Origin: an uncultured Methylopila sp.
Lineage (GTDB): Bacteria; Pseudomonadota; Alphaproteobacteria; Rhizobiales; Methylopilaceae
Length of the DNA stretch: 64,000 nt
Reading direction: 5' to 3'
Assembly: GCA_902168115.1 (NCBI GenBank)
Contig: CABHPB010000072.1
Span: 62,001 to 126,000, forward strand
The notes beneath the pieces are model-generated. The model was not told the DNA's origin, made no database searches, and worked only from the letters and a program-made list of their open reading frames with translations. The translations under genes were made by a program, and so were the position numbers. Shown here in pieces: positions 1 through 9,406 of the stretch (the first letter of the stretch is position 1; each line of letters begins with the position of its first letter).

Positions 1-117
1 GGCGAGGATTTCCTTCGAGAGCTTCTTGACGTCGGCGTTGTGGTCCGGCGCGTCCGCGGGCGCTGCTCCCCGAACCGGTCGGACGGTCTCCGGGGATGCG
101 ACTGCTGCGTCGGTCAT
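1..117 (-). CDS. unidentified protein, N-terminal 39 residues only
   Basis: A minus-strand frame opens with ATG at 117-115 and runs off the left edge without a stop, so only 39 codons are visible (MTDAAVASPETVRPV...KKLSKEILA). A purine-rich ribosome site (GGAGAGGA) sits about 5 bases before the ATG, which supports a real start. There is no signal peptide. It lies downstream of xoxF in the same direction but behind a terminator, so it is probably a separate unit. It does not look like XoxG or XoxJ, which are exported proteins. I do not recognise the family from this fragment. Confidence 0.5.
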   Translation of the reverse strand, partial: MTDAAVASPETVRPVRGAAPADAPDHNADVKKLSKEILA

Positions 118-279
118 TCGGTCCTCTCCGTTGTTGCGCGGCCGACCGGGCCTGGCTCGGCGGCGTCGGCCGGCCCCGGCAAAGGATTGCTGCAACGCAG
201 TAGACGACGCCTGGGGGCGTGAGGGCAAGGGGCGCGGGGATCGCCCGCGCATTTGATCCTTCGAACCGGCGCAGCGGAC

Positions 280-310
280 AAAAAAAGAGGCGGGCCCGCA
301 AGGGCCCGCC
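280..310 (-). terminator. intrinsic terminator of xoxF
   Basis: A perfect 9-bp GC stem (289-297 with 302-310) closes a 4-base loop. Read on the minus strand it is followed by a run of seven T (plus-strand A280-A286). It lies about 95 bases past the xoxF stop and is a textbook Rho-independent terminator for the methanol dehydrogenase transcript. Confidence 0.9.
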
Positions 311-368
311 TGTCCACAGACTGCCTGGAAAGAGGGAGCTGACCAGGATTGGCGTGGAAGTGAGAGGG

Positions 369-394
369 GATCGGGCCGTGGTTCCGGCCCGATC
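369..394 (-). other. 3' stem-loop directly after xoxF
   Basis: A perfect 10-bp inverted repeat (369-378 with 385-394, 6-base loop) starts 9 bases past the xoxF stop. It has no T-run, so it is not a terminator by itself. It may protect the 3' end of the transcript, acting together with the true terminator at 280-310. Confidence 0.6.
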
Positions 395-403
395 CGATGT
401 CGA

Positions 404-2227
404 TCAGTTCGTCGGCAGGGTGAAGACCGTCATCTGGCCGCCGAGAGCGGTGTACTGCGACAGGGCCGCATAGCCGCCGACCGCGCCGAGGCCGTCGGTC
501 GCGTTGGTGAGGCCCGCCGCAAGGCCGATGCCCGCCCAGCCGCCGACGCCCGAAAGCACCGCGACGTACTGCTTGCCCTTGTGCTCGTAGGTCATGACGT
601 TGCCGATGATCCCGGACGGCGTCTTGAACTTGTAGAGCTCCTTGCCGGTCTTGGCGTCGACCGCCTTCAGATAGCCTTCGAGCGTGCCGTAGAAGACGAT
701 CCCGCCAGCGGTCGCCAGAGCGCCGGACCACACGGAGAACTGCTCCTTGTTGGACCAGACGATCTTACCCTTCTTGCCGTCCCAGGCGATGAAGTTGCCC
801 ATGCCGCCATGGCTGTTGGGGGCCGGATACATGGAAAGGGTCGCGCCGACGTAAGGCTGACCTGCGGTGTACGAGACCTTGAAGGGCTCGTAGTCCATGC
901 AGACGTGGTTGGTCGGAACGTAGAACAGCTCGGTCTCCGGCGAGTACGCCGCAGGCTGCTGGTCCTTGGTGCCGAGCGCCGCCGGGCAGATGCCCTGCGA
1001 GTTCACGTCCTCGCCGTTCTGCTCGGTCGAATACTTCGACACGACCAGCGGACGGCCGTAGTCCTTCGAGGACTTGTCCATCTCCACCTTTGTGGCCCAG
1101 TTCACGACCGGATCGAATTTCTCGGCGACGAGAAGCTCGCCGGTCTCGCGATCGAGCGTGTAGCCGAAGCCGTTACGGTCGAAATGGGTGAGAAGCTTGC
1201 GCTCCTTGCCGTCGATCTTCTGGTCCGTGAGGATCATCTCATTGACGCCGTCGAAGTCCCACTCGTCATGGGGCGTCATCTGGTAGACCCACTTGGCCAT
1301 GCCGGTGTCAGGGTCGCGGGCCCAGATCGTCATCGACCATTTGTTGTCGCCAGGACGCTGCTTGGGGTTCCAGGTCGAGGGGTTGCCGGACCCGTAATAG
1401 ATCAGGTTGAGCTTCGGATCGTACGAGTACCAGCCCCAGGTGGTGCCGCCGCCGGTCTTCCACTGGTCGCCTTCCCAGGTCTTCAGCGACGAGTCTTTGC
1501 CGACCGGCTTGCCGAGCGACATCGTCTTCTCGCCATCGACGAGGATCTGGTCGTCCGGCCCGACCGAGTAGCCGCGCCACGCCTTCGAGCCATCCTTCAG
1601 ATTGTAAGCGGTGACGCTGCCCTGGACGCCGAACTCGCCGCCGGAAATGCCGACGATCACCTTGTCCTTCACGGGAAGAACCGTGGCGGTGTTGGTCTCG
1701 CCCTTCTTCGGGTCGCCGTTGACGACCGACCACTTCTTCTGGCCCGTCTTGGCGTCGAGCGCGACGACGGTCGTGTCGGCCTGATGCAGCAGGATCATGT
1801 TGTCGGCGTAGGCGAGCCCACGGTTGACCGTGTCGCAGCACATCACCGGGATCACATTCGGATCCTGCTTCGGCTCGTACTTCCAGACGATCTTGCCGCC
1901 CTCGTCGAGGTTCAGGGCGAACACGTTGTTCGGGAAGGGCGTGTGGACGTACATCATGTTGCCGACGACGAGCGGCGAGCCCTCGTGTCCGCGCAGAACG
2001 CCGGTCGAGAAGGTCCAGGCGACCTGAAGCTTCTTGACGTTGGAGGCGTTGATCTCGTCCAGCTTCGAATAGCGCGTGTTCGCGTAGTCGACCGTCTGGA
2101 GCACCTGCTGCTTGGGATCGGCGCTGCGCTTCAGCACCTCGTCATTCGCCGACGCGGTGTGCACGAGCGCCGCCGCGCCGCCAACGCCCAGCATCAGCCC
2201 TAAGCTGATCTTCTTAAACCGGTTCAC
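404..2227 (-). CDS. xoxF: lanthanide-dependent PQQ methanol dehydrogenase XoxF
   Basis: Periplasmic quinoprotein that oxidises methanol (and often formaldehyde), passing electrons to a cytochrome c. The 607-residue product has a signal peptide ending at ASA (residue 27), the adjacent Cys130-Cys131 pair, the metal/PQQ ligands Glu198 and Asn282, and Asp324 followed two residues later by Asp326 in [10 protein letters not shown]. That second Asp coordinates the lanthanide and distinguishes XoxF from calcium-type MxaF, which has Ala there. The start is GTG with GGAGG six bases upstream. Neither the cytochrome gene xoxG nor xoxJ is visible next to it. A terminator follows, so xoxF appears monocistronic. 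Family assignment is firm; substrate range is inferred. Confidence 0.97.
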   Translation of the reverse strand: MNRFKKISLGLMLGVGGAAALVHTASANDEVLKRSADPKQQVLQTVDYANTRYSKLDEINASNVKKLQVAWTFSTGVLRGHEGSPLVVGNMMYVHTPFPNNVFALNLDEGGKIVWKYEPKQDPNVIPVMCCDTVNRGLAYADNMILLHQADTTVVALDAKTGQKKWSVVNGDPKKGETNTATVLPVKDKVIVGISGGEFGVQGSVTAYNLKDGSKAWRGYSVGPDDQILVDGEKTMSLGKPVGKDSSLKTWEGDQWKTGGGTTWGWYSYDPKLNLIYYGSGNPSTWNPKQRPGDNKWSMTIWARDPDTGMAKWVYQMTPHDEWDFDGVNEMILTDQKIDGKERKLLTHFDRNGFGYTLDRETGELLVAEKFDPVVNWATKVEMDKSSKDYGRPLVVSKYSTEQNGEDVNSQGICPAALGTKDQQPAAYSPETELFYVPTNHVCMDYEPFKVSYTAGQPYVGATLSMYPAPNSHGGMGNFIAWDGKKGKIVWSNKEQFSVWSGALATAGGIVFYGTLEGYLKAVDAKTGKELYKFKTPSGIIGNVMTYEHKGKQYVAVLSGVGGWAGIGLAAGLTNATDGLGAVGGYAALSQYTALGGQMTVFTLPTN

Positions 2228-2335
2228 CGGCGACCTCCGAAATCTTATTATTGTTCAGCGGCAAGCTCCGGCCTGCAGCGCGATGAACATGATCTCGTCA
2301 CGAACGCGTGTCTACTGATTTATTTCTTATTATTC

Positions 2336-2363
2336 ATGGAAATTCTCAGTCTAAGAATTCCAT
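2336..2363. promoter_or_regulatory. imperfect dyad upstream of xoxF, candidate operator
   Basis: ATGGAAATTCT (2336-2346) faces AGAATTCCAT (2354-2363) across a 7-base spacer; the arms pair completely except for one extra A on the left. It sits about 110 bases before the xoxF start inside the AT-rich stretch. A regulator-binding site is inferred; no specific regulator can be named. Confidence 0.4.
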
Positions 2364-2422
2364 TATTATTTTGAAACGGAAGTATTTCAGAATTTATTTC
2401 TAATAAGCGTCTCACAATTGGT

Positions 2423-2432
2423 CTGACGTCAG
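2423..2432. promoter_or_regulatory. 10-bp palindrome CTGACGTCAG
   Basis: A perfect 10-base palindrome lies at the distal end of the AT-rich xoxF upstream region, about 195 bases before the start. It could be an upstream activator site. Chance occurrence cannot be excluded. Confidence 0.25.
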
Positions 2433-2577
2433 CGTCTGCGCGCGTTACCCGGCGAGCCGCCGAGCGCCCATGGGACCCGCCCGTTCAGGCGGCCTGCGGC
2501 GTAAGCGCGAACGGCCGCGCGGGAGACGCCGCTCCCGCCGGTCGCTAAATACCCTGGTCGGAAAACGGGATGGCGCG

Positions 2578-2808
2578 TCAGGCGCGCGCGAAGACGACCA
2601 CGTTGCTGTCGGGGTCGTCCATCGCCTCGGTCACCGCCTGATGGAGCATGCCGGCTTCATCGAGGCGCTCGCGCAGCGCGCGCACCGAGCGCAGCAGGTC
2701 GAGCCCGAGGCCGAGCGGCGTGAGGAGCAGGGTGGTCGCGTAGACGTCGAGGGCCTGTCCGACCAGCTCGGCGTCGGCAGGCGACAACGCGAATTTGAGG
2801 TCGTCCAT
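2578..2808 (-). CDS. small hypothetical protein, 76 residues
   Basis: An ATG-started frame of 76 residues (MDDLKFALSP...NVVVFARA) with no signal peptide or membrane segment. It is predicted to be mostly helical, with a Leu-rich middle (residues 27-42). A GA-rich stretch (GAGAGAAGGG) lies about 10-15 bases upstream and could serve as a ribosome site. It sits alone between xoxF and treY in the same direction. I do not recognise it. Its amino-acid composition looks coding rather than a shadow, since no other gene covers the interval. Confidence 0.5.
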   Translation of the reverse strand: MDDLKFALSPADAELVGQALDVYATTLLLTPLGLGLDLLRSVRALRERLDEAGMLHQAVTEAMDDPDSNVVVFARA

Positions 2809-2940
2809 GGATGGGTCCGCCCTTCTCTCGCGACGATCCGATTGTCACGAAAGCGACGGGACCGAAGATTCGACCTTCCGGCCGACGCTTCGAGTGGAAC
2901 ATGCATTCCGCAAAACGCCATACGCACAACAACGGATAGA

Positions 2941-5577
2941 TCAGCCGTCCGTCGTCAGGAGGCCGACCGGGAGAGACAGGAAAGTCTCCAGTCCCATCAA
3001 TGGTTTCATGGAAATCTTCCGGCCCGAGAGCGGGTCGGTCATTTGCAGCGCCGCAATCGATTGCGGCAGTGCGATGCTGTTATCTTGCAACAGTTTTGTG
3101 TCTGCGATCATTCCGTCATGGGAGGACAGGGCGCGAATCGGCCGCAGGACTGCGACGACGACGAGGGCTTCGTCGTGAAGCGTGCGCGCGAAGGCGACGA
3201 TTGAATCCGCGTCCGGGCCCTTGATGGCGAGCGGCAGGTAGTCTCCCTCCGCGAACAGGCGAGGGCGCCGATTGCGCTCCCGCAGCACGGCCGCCATCAG
3301 CGCCTGCTTCACCGCGCCGTCGCGCCAGTGGGTTGAGGCGTCGACGACCGTCTCGCCGCGATCGAGCGCGGCCCGCCGGGCCTCGTAGTCGACCGGGCGG
3401 CGATTGTCGGGATCGACGAGCGAGAGGTCCCAGAACTCGGTCCCCTGATAGCTGTCAGGAACGCCCGGAACGGTCAGCCGCAGCAACGTCTGCACCAGCC
3501 CGTTCGACGCGCCGGCGGCGGCGATGCGTTCGGCGAACGCCGCGACGTCGGCGCGGGTCCGCGCGTCGGGGCCGGTCATCACGCCCATGAGCAAAGCGTG
3601 GGCGGCGCCTTCATAGGCCTCGTTTGGCGCGGACCAGTCGGTGGCGAGCTTGGCCTCGCGCAGCGCCTTGGTCTGCCAGCCGGCGACGCGCTCGGCGAAG
3701 GCCTTGCAGCCCTCCGCGTCGTCCGGCGACAGGTCGACCGGCCATGCGCCGACGAGGGTCTGGAACAGGATCGAGGCGTCGGCCGCGCCGGGCGCGTCGC
3801 CGGAGCGCAGCGGCGCCGACATCTGGCTCCAGCGTTCGAGCGCCGCCGCCCATTCGTCCGGGATCTCGCTCAGGACGGCGAGCCGCGCGCGAACGTCCTC
3901 GCCGCGCTTGTGGTCGTGGGTTGCGGTGGTGAGCATCGCGTTCGGGAAGTTCGCGCGCTTCGCCGCCATCTTCTCGTGGAAGGTCTTCGGCGAGATCGAG
4001 AAGGTCGCGACGTCGAAGCCGACGTCGGTGCGCGAGAGCAGGCGGCCGTAGCGGTAGAAGGCGGTGTCCTCGACCGCCTTGGCGGCGACGGGCGCAGAGA
4101 GCTGCTGGAAGCGACGGATCGCCTTATCGCGCAGCGGGCGCTGCTCTTCCGGCGCGCCGGCCTGGCCGCCGAGCCAGCCGTCCAGAAGATCAAGCACGGG
4201 CGCGTCCGCCGGCAGGATGCTGGCGCGCGCCTTCTCCATCGCGCGGGCGAAGATCGGCCGGTCGGCCTCGGTCCGCCCGTCGGTCGCGTTGGCGTAGGTG
4301 CGGTAGGCCGGGAAATGCGCGAGCAGTTCGACCAGCGCGCGGCGGATGGCGGCGCGCGACGTGTCGCGTGTCTCGTAGTCGAGCCGGGCGACCCTGTGCA
4401 GCGCCTCGGCCGCCTGGTCGAGCTGGGCCGAGAAGGACCGGTCCAGAATCTCGCGCCGCGCGGCTTCCTCCTCGACATGAAAATCGGCCGGACGGCCGCT
4501 GATTTCGGCCCACAGCGCGCCGAGCGGTTCCTCGCCCGACGGGTCGTGCAGCAGGGCGGAAACGTCGTCCATGAAGTCGTAACCGCTCGCCCCGTCGATC
4601 GCCCAGTCGTCCGGCAGCGGCTCGCCGGGCCCGAGAATCTTCTCGACGACGAGATAGGCGCGCTGCCTGGCGAGATCGCCGGGTCGCTCCGGCTGGCGCG
4701 CGTCGAGGTGCTCGCGCAGCCGCCGGCAGTAGCCGCCGGGATCCATCAGCCCGTCGACATGGTCGACGCGGAACCCGTCGATCAGGCCTTCGGCATAAAG
4801 GTCGAGCAGTTTGGCGTGCGTCGCCTCGAACACGGCCGGGTCGGCCATGCGCAGGCCGGCGAGCTCGTTGACGTCGAAGAAGCGCCGCCAGTTGATCTCG
4901 TCGCCCGCGACCATCCAGTGCGCGAGGCGCCAGTTCTGCTTCTCGAGCAAAGCGTGGAGCCGGGCTCGGCCGTCCTCGGACGTCGCGTCATAGGCCTCGA
5001 GGCCGGCCTCCTCGATCTCGTAGCGGTCCTGCGGGCGCAGCGGGAACAGGTGGTCCGCGTAGCGCAAAGTGAGCCCCCCGCGCTTGCCCTCGCGCGTGAT
5101 CGTCAGCTCGCCCGACTTCAGCGCCTCGCCATAGGTCATGCCGAGCGTCGGCAGCAGGACCTTGCCGTGGAGCGCGGGGTCTGCCGGCTCCCAGTCGATG
5201 TCGAAGAAATGGCCGAAGCGGCTGCCCGGTCCGTAGGCGAGGACGTCGAGCCACCACTCGTTGTCGCCGCCGACCGCCATGTGGTTGGGGACGATGTCGA
5301 CGATCATGCCGAGCCCTTCGGCCCGAAGCGCCGCGACGAGCGCGCGGAACCCGTCCTCGCCGCCGAGCTCCGGATTCACCGTGGTGGGATCGACGACGTC
5401 GTAGCCGTGATTGGAGCCGGCGCGGGCGGTGAGGATCGGCGAGGAGTAGAGATGGCTGACCCCGAGCGCCTTCAGGTAGGGCGCGAGCGAGGCGCCCCGC
5501 TCGAACGGGAACGCCTTGTGGAACTGCATGCGCATCGTGGCGCGGGGCGGGGAGGCCGCCCCATGCGTGTCAGTCAC
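2941..5577 (-). CDS. treY: malto-oligosyltrehalose synthase TreY
   Basis: GH13 enzyme that isomerises the reducing-end alpha-1,4 bond of malto-oligosaccharides to alpha,alpha-1,1, giving maltooligosyl trehalose. The chosen product has 878 residues. The GH13 signature regions are present: IVDIVPNHM (93-100), GFRVDHVDG with nucleophile Asp272, VVEK with acid Glu312, and THDHKRGED with Asp555. I chose the GTG start at 5577 because its bases overlap the malQ stop (GTGA), as in the neighbouring junctions; an ATG at 5535 is the alternative. The frame stays open further upstream, but that stretch is malQ in another frame. It is the last gene of the operon and partners TreZ. Confidence 0.95.
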   Translation of the reverse strand: MTDTHGAASPPRATMRMQFHKAFPFERGASLAPYLKALGVSHLYSSPILTARAGSNHGYDVVDPTTVNPELGGEDGFRALVAALRAEGLGMIVDIVPNHMAVGGDNEWWLDVLAYGPGSRFGHFFDIDWEPADPALHGKVLLPTLGMTYGEALKSGELTITREGKRGGLTLRYADHLFPLRPQDRYEIEEAGLEAYDATSEDGRARLHALLEKQNWRLAHWMVAGDEINWRRFFDVNELAGLRMADPAVFEATHAKLLDLYAEGLIDGFRVDHVDGLMDPGGYCRRLREHLDARQPERPGDLARQRAYLVVEKILGPGEPLPDDWAIDGASGYDFMDDVSALLHDPSGEEPLGALWAEISGRPADFHVEEEAARREILDRSFSAQLDQAAEALHRVARLDYETRDTSRAAIRRALVELLAHFPAYRTYANATDGRTEADRPIFARAMEKARASILPADAPVLDLLDGWLGGQAGAPEEQRPLRDKAIRRFQQLSAPVAAKAVEDTAFYRYGRLLSRTDVGFDVATFSISPKTFHEKMAAKRANFPNAMLTTATHDHKRGEDVRARLAVLSEIPDEWAAALERWSQMSAPLRSGDAPGAADASILFQTLVGAWPVDLSPDDAEGCKAFAERVAGWQTKALREAKLATDWSAPNEAYEGAAHALLMGVMTGPDARTRADVAAFAERIAAAGASNGLVQTLLRLTVPGVPDSYQGTEFWDLSLVDPDNRRPVDYEARRAALDRGETVVDASTHWRDGAVKQALMAAVLRERNRRPRLFAEGDYLPLAIKGPDADSIVAFARTLHDEALVVVAVLRPIRALSSHDGMIADTKLLQDNSIALPQSIAALQMTDPLSGRKISMKPLMGLETFLSLPVGLLTTDG

Positions 5578-7658
5578 GCGTCTCGTCTCCTGTTCAACTG
5601 GACAAGCCGCGCCTTGGCCGATGGTTTCGCAATGAGGTCCGGCGCGGGCTTGGGCAGGCGCCGGCGCCAGTTCGGGTGCTCGTCGAGCGTACCGGGAAGG
5701 TTCGGCTGCTCGACCTGTCCGAGCGCGTCCTCGAGCGGCAGCAGGACGAGGCGCGAGGGCGTCTCGCCGAGAAAGCCGACGGCGGCGTCGACGGCCGGCT
5801 GATGATCCTGCGGCTCGGGCTGCGGGCCTTCCGCCGCGCTGGCCTCGACGAAGGCGCGCCAGAGCTCGGCGCGCTCGTTCTTGCGGGTGAAGCGGTCGTT
5901 CCCGAATGTCTCGCCGAACTGCTGGCCGCCGATCGACTCCCTGAGCGCGATGTCGGCGCCGGACCACCAGCCCGCCATGGTCGGCAGGTCGTGGGTTGTC
6001 GTCATGGCGAGCGCGCCGGAGGGGTAGTAGCCCGGCGGATAGAAGCCGCGATGGTCGTCGCGCTCGAACTGCAGCACCTTCATGCCGGCGATCCCGGCCG
6101 CGGCGATGCGGTCGCGGAAGCCGTCCGGAACCGTGCCGAGGTCCTCGCCGACGACGATCGCCTCGTTTCGTAGGGATTCGAGCGCGGTGAGGCGCAGCAT
6201 GTCCTCGACCGGGAAGGCGAGATAGGCGCCCTCGCGCGATGGCGCGCCCTCCGGCGCGACCCACAGGCGCTCAAAACCCATGGCGTGGTCGATGCGCACG
6301 CCGCCGGCGTTCCTCATGCAGGCGCGCAGGGTCGCGAGGAACGGCTCGAAGCCGGTGCGCCTGAGGGCGATCGGCGAGAAGGTGGCGAGCCCCCAGCCTT
6401 GGCCGTTCGGATTGAACAGGTCCGGCGGCGAGCCGACCGACAGGCCGACCAGCACGTCCTGCTGGCGGCTCCAGGCGTGGCTGCCGCCGGCGTCCATGCC
6501 GACGGCGAGGTCGGAGATCAGGCCGATGGCCATGCCCGCTTTCCGCGCGACCTGCTGGGCGGCGCCGAAGGAGCGGTCGGCGAGCCACTGCAGGAAGACG
6601 TGGAACGTCACCTCGCCGGCGTTGGCGTGGGCGAAGGCCTCCGTTTCCGGCCCGTCAGGATCACGCAGGCCCGAAGGCCAGCCGCGCCAGTCCCATTGGC
6701 CGGGGTCGCGGCCGAAGCGGTCCGCGTGGATGGTCTCGAAGATCGCGTGCTTTTCCAGCATCGCGCCGCCCTCGCGCCGGAAGGCCGCGAAGTCGTTCGC
6801 GAGGCGGCCGGGCGCGTCCTCCAGAAGCTCGACGGCGCAAAAACTGTCGTAGAGCGCGCGCAGCGTCGCGAGCTTTGCCCGGGAGGCGGCCGGCCAGTCG
6901 ATCAGCGCCTCGCGCTCATGGCGTCGCCGCGCGCTCGCGGTCCGTGCGACCCGCGCCGCTTCCGCGACGCGCGCCTCGCCGAACAGGAAGTCCGGGTCGG
7001 CGTGGAGCGGGTTGAGGAACAGACGGCTCGAGGGCGAGTACGGGCCGAAATGATGCGGGTCGGCGGAGAAGCCGGCGTGCAGCGGCGACAAGGCCAGCGC
7101 GTCTGCGCCGGCGAGCGCCGCGGCTTCCGCCAGATCGTCGACGCCGCCGAAATCGCCGATCCCGCCGTCGCCCTTGCGGGTCAGGCCATAGACCTGCGCG
7201 GCGAGCCCCCACATGCGGCGGGGAAAATCCTCGATCGAGCGGCCGCGGCCGGGCGAGACTGCGACGGTGATCTCGCGGCTCCCGAAAGCGAGGCGGTGGT
7301 AGCCGGGCTCGAGGATGGGCCGCGCCTCGGCCTTGCCGCCGCCGGCGCCCGCCAGCTCGAACTCGAACACGACGCCGTCCTCGCGGGTGAGCTTCGCCTT
7401 CTCGCCATGGGCGGCGTCGACCATGAAGGGCCGCCCGACCAGCGCTGTAACGAGCGGCGCCGGCTCGCGCTCGATCGCGTCGAGCTTTTCGAGCGCCGCC
7501 CGGGCCGCGCCGTCGGTCGCGCCGTCGAGGCCCATCACCGCCAGCAGCTGCTCAAGAGCCTCCGGCGAAACGGTCTGCGGGCGGCCCGACTGGTCCGTCC
7601 AGTGCACGGAAAGTCCGGCCCGCGTCGCGATGTGGCGCAGCGTGTCGTCGCGGTTCAC
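5574..7658 (-). CDS. malQ: 4-alpha-glucanotransferase (amylomaltase) MalQ
   Basis: GH77 enzyme that transfers glucan segments between malto-oligosaccharides, so short glucans are recycled into lengths usable by TreY/TreZ and GlgX. The 694-residue length is that of the long MalQ type with an N-terminal extension of about 145 residues. Catalytic motifs are GVRIDHAMG (nucleophile Asp457), VVGEDLG (acid Glu505) and TTTHDLPT (Asp557). The start is GTG at 7658, overlapping the treZ stop as GTGA. It also overlaps treY downstream by 4 bases. All reading points to a coupled operon. Confidence 0.95.
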   Translation of the reverse strand: MNRDDTLRHIATRAGLSVHWTDQSGRPQTVSPEALEQLLAVMGLDGATDGAARAALEKLDAIEREPAPLVTALVGRPFMVDAAHGEKAKLTREDGVVFEFELAGAGGGKAEARPILEPGYHRLAFGSREITVAVSPGRGRSIEDFPRRMWGLAAQVYGLTRKGDGGIGDFGGVDDLAEAAALAGADALALSPLHAGFSADPHHFGPYSPSSRLFLNPLHADPDFLFGEARVAEAARVARTASARRRHEREALIDWPAASRAKLATLRALYDSFCAVELLEDAPGRLANDFAAFRREGGAMLEKHAIFETIHADRFGRDPGQWDWRGWPSGLRDPDGPETEAFAHANAGEVTFHVFLQWLADRSFGAAQQVARKAGMAIGLISDLAVGMDAGGSHAWSRQQDVLVGLSVGSPPDLFNPNGQGWGLATFSPIALRRTGFEPFLATLRACMRNAGGVRIDHAMGFERLWVAPEGAPSREGAYLAFPVEDMLRLTALESLRNEAIVVGEDLGTVPDGFRDRIAAAGIAGMKVLQFERDDHRGFYPPGYYPSGALAMTTTHDLPTMAGWWSGADIALRESIGGQQFGETFGNDRFTRKNERAELWRAFVEASAAEGPQPEPQDHQPAVDAAVGFLGETPSRLVLLPLEDALGQVEQPNLPGTLDEHPNWRRRLPKPAPDLIAKPSAKARLVQLNRRRDA

Positions 7659-9406
7659 GCGGCGCTCTCCAGGATGGCGACGGTCGCAAAGCCCTGCAGC
7701 GTGCCGGACCGAAGTCCGTCGGCGGCGCCGGGCGGGATCTCGAACAGAACGGGCCCCCCGAGCGGCGCGACGTCGACCGTCTGGTCGGCGAGATTGGTCG
7801 CAAGCGTCAGCCGCGCGCCGTCCTCGAACCGCCACGTGGCCCTTGCGGCCTTGGGGCCGATGGCCTTGGCCTCGACCTCCGGCATGGCGGCGCGGCGGGA
7901 GATCTCAGCCGCGCGTATGGCGAGCAGCTTCTGGAACAGCGCGGTGCGCGCCTCCGCGCGCGTCGCATGCGGCTCGGGGATCGAGCTCTCAAAGGTCCCG
8001 AGCGCGTTCGGGTCCGGAATCTCTTCTCCGGCGAAGGCTGCGAACTTCGCGAACTCCTTGCGGCGTCCGTCGCGCACCGCCTGCGCCAGCGGCTCCTCAT
8101 GATCGGTGAAGAACAGGAAGGGCGTCTCGCTCGCGACCTCCTCGCCCATGAAGATCATCGGGACCTGGGGGCTCAGCAGCAGCGCGGCGGTCGCGGCCTC
8201 GACGCCTGCGGGCGGAGCGAGCGAGGTCAGGCGGTCGCCGAAGGCGCGGTTGCCGATCTGGTCGTGGTTCTGGAGGAAGCTGACGAAAGCGTAAGGCGGC
8301 AGATGCCCGCTCTTCGTGCCGCGCGGCTTGCCGAGGTTGGGCGAGACCTCGCCCTGATAGACGAAGCCGTCGGCGAGAGAGCGCGCGAGCTTCTCGGCCG
8401 TGTCCTCGGCGTAGTCGGCGTAGTAGCCCTCGCGCTCGCCGGTCAGCAGGACGTGGATGACGTGGTGGAAGTCATCGTTCCACTGGGCGTCGACGTCGCC
8501 GGCGAGGTGGCTCTCCTCGTTGTGCTCGTTCTCAAGCACGAGATGGAGTTCGCGCCCTTCCGAGGCTTCGAGCGCGCGCACGGCGGCGGCCATCTCTTCG
8601 ATCCAGTCCGCCTCCGAGATCGCATGGACCGCGTCGAGCCTCAGCCCGTCGAGCCGATACTCGCCGAGCCAGTAGAGGACGTTCTCGGTGAAGTAGGCGC
8701 GGACCTGCGGAAGCCGGAAGTCGATCGCGCCGCCCCATGGCGTCTCGATGTCGTCGCGGAACACCGGCGGGGCGTAGGCGCCGATGTAGTTCCCGTCCGG
8801 TCCGAAGTGGTTGTAGACCACGTCGAGCATGACCATCAGGCCGAACTCGTGCGCGCTATCCACGAGGTCCTTGAGCTCGTCGGGCGTTCCGTAGGCGGCG
8901 TCGGGGGCGTAGGGCAGCACGCCGTCGTAGCCCCAGTTCCGCTCGCCCGGGAAATCGGCGATCGGCATCATCTGGACGGCCGTCACGCCGAGCTTGGCGA
9001 GCAGCGGCAGGGCCTGCTTGACGCCCGCGAAGCCGCCGAAGCAGCCGACGTGCAACTCGTAGATCACCGCCTCGCGCCACGGCCGGCCGCGCCAGTCGGA
9101 CGCGCGCCAGCGATAGGCGCGCGCGTCGACGAGCACGCTCCAGCCATGCACGTCGCCGTCCTGAAAACGGGCGGCGGGGTCCGGGACCGTGAGCCCGTCC
9201 GGCAGGTGGTAGCGGTAGCGGGCGTCGGCCGGGACTTCGAGCGTCAGCTCGAACCATCCGTCCGCGAGGGATTTCATCAGCTTCGGGTCGCGGCCGTCGA
9301 TCTCGAGCCTGACCTCGGGATGCGCCGGCGCCCAGAAGCGGAACGTCGTTCCCGCCGGATCATAGGTCGCGCCAAGCGGCAGGCTGCGTGAGAAGGCTGA
9401 ACTCAA
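7655..9406 (-). CDS. treZ: malto-oligosyltrehalose trehalohydrolase TreZ
   Basis: GH13 enzyme that releases trehalose from the maltooligosyl trehalose made by TreY. The product is 583 residues, a usual TreZ length, with an N-terminal beta-sandwich (residues 8-95) and a GH13 barrel: GLRLDAVHAI (nucleophile Asp258), LVLENEHNE (Glu292) and FLQNHDQIGNR (Asp382). The only start that keeps the conserved PLGATYDPAG beginning is TTG at 9406, overlapping the glgX stop as TTGA; no ATG or GTG is available nearby. The rare TTG start suggests translation by coupling to glgX. Confidence 0.95.
   Translation of the reverse strand: MSSAFSRSLPLGATYDPAGTTFRFWAPAHPEVRLEIDGRDPKLMKSLADGWFELTLEVPADARYRYHLPDGLTVPDPAARFQDGDVHGWSVLVDARAYRWRASDWRGRPWREAVIYELHVGCFGGFAGVKQALPLLAKLGVTAVQMMPIADFPGERNWGYDGVLPYAPDAAYGTPDELKDLVDSAHEFGLMVMLDVVYNHFGPDGNYIGAYAPPVFRDDIETPWGGAIDFRLPQVRAYFTENVLYWLGEYRLDGLRLDAVHAISEADWIEEMAAAVRALEASEGRELHLVLENEHNEESHLAGDVDAQWNDDFHHVIHVLLTGEREGYYADYAEDTAEKLARSLADGFVYQGEVSPNLGKPRGTKSGHLPPYAFVSFLQNHDQIGNRAFGDRLTSLAPPAGVEAATAALLLSPQVPMIFMGEEVASETPFLFFTDHEEPLAQAVRDGRRKEFAKFAAFAGEEIPDPNALGTFESSIPEPHATRAEARTALFQKLLAIRAAEISRRAAMPEVEAKAIGPKAARATWRFEDGARLTLATNLADQTVDVAPLGGPVLFEIPPGAADGLRSGTLQGFATVAILESAA

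Larger units (their letters stand above)
2228..2577. promoter_or_regulatory. xoxF: AT-rich xoxF upstream region
   Basis: This 350-base gap contains no convincing gene. Roughly 2310-2420 is strikingly AT-rich compared with its GC-rich surroundings, with several TAATAA/TTATTA-like stretches, as expected for a strong or regulated promoter. The dyads at 2336-2363 and 2423-2432 are listed separately. I could not pick a single convincing -35/-10 pair. Confidence 0.55.

Noticed and set aside
581-2203. Long plus-strand open frame antisense to xoxF
   Set aside because: The protein is Arg/Val/Leu-rich with no recognisable motif, and the opposite strand encodes a complete XoxF. High GC makes such antisense frames common.
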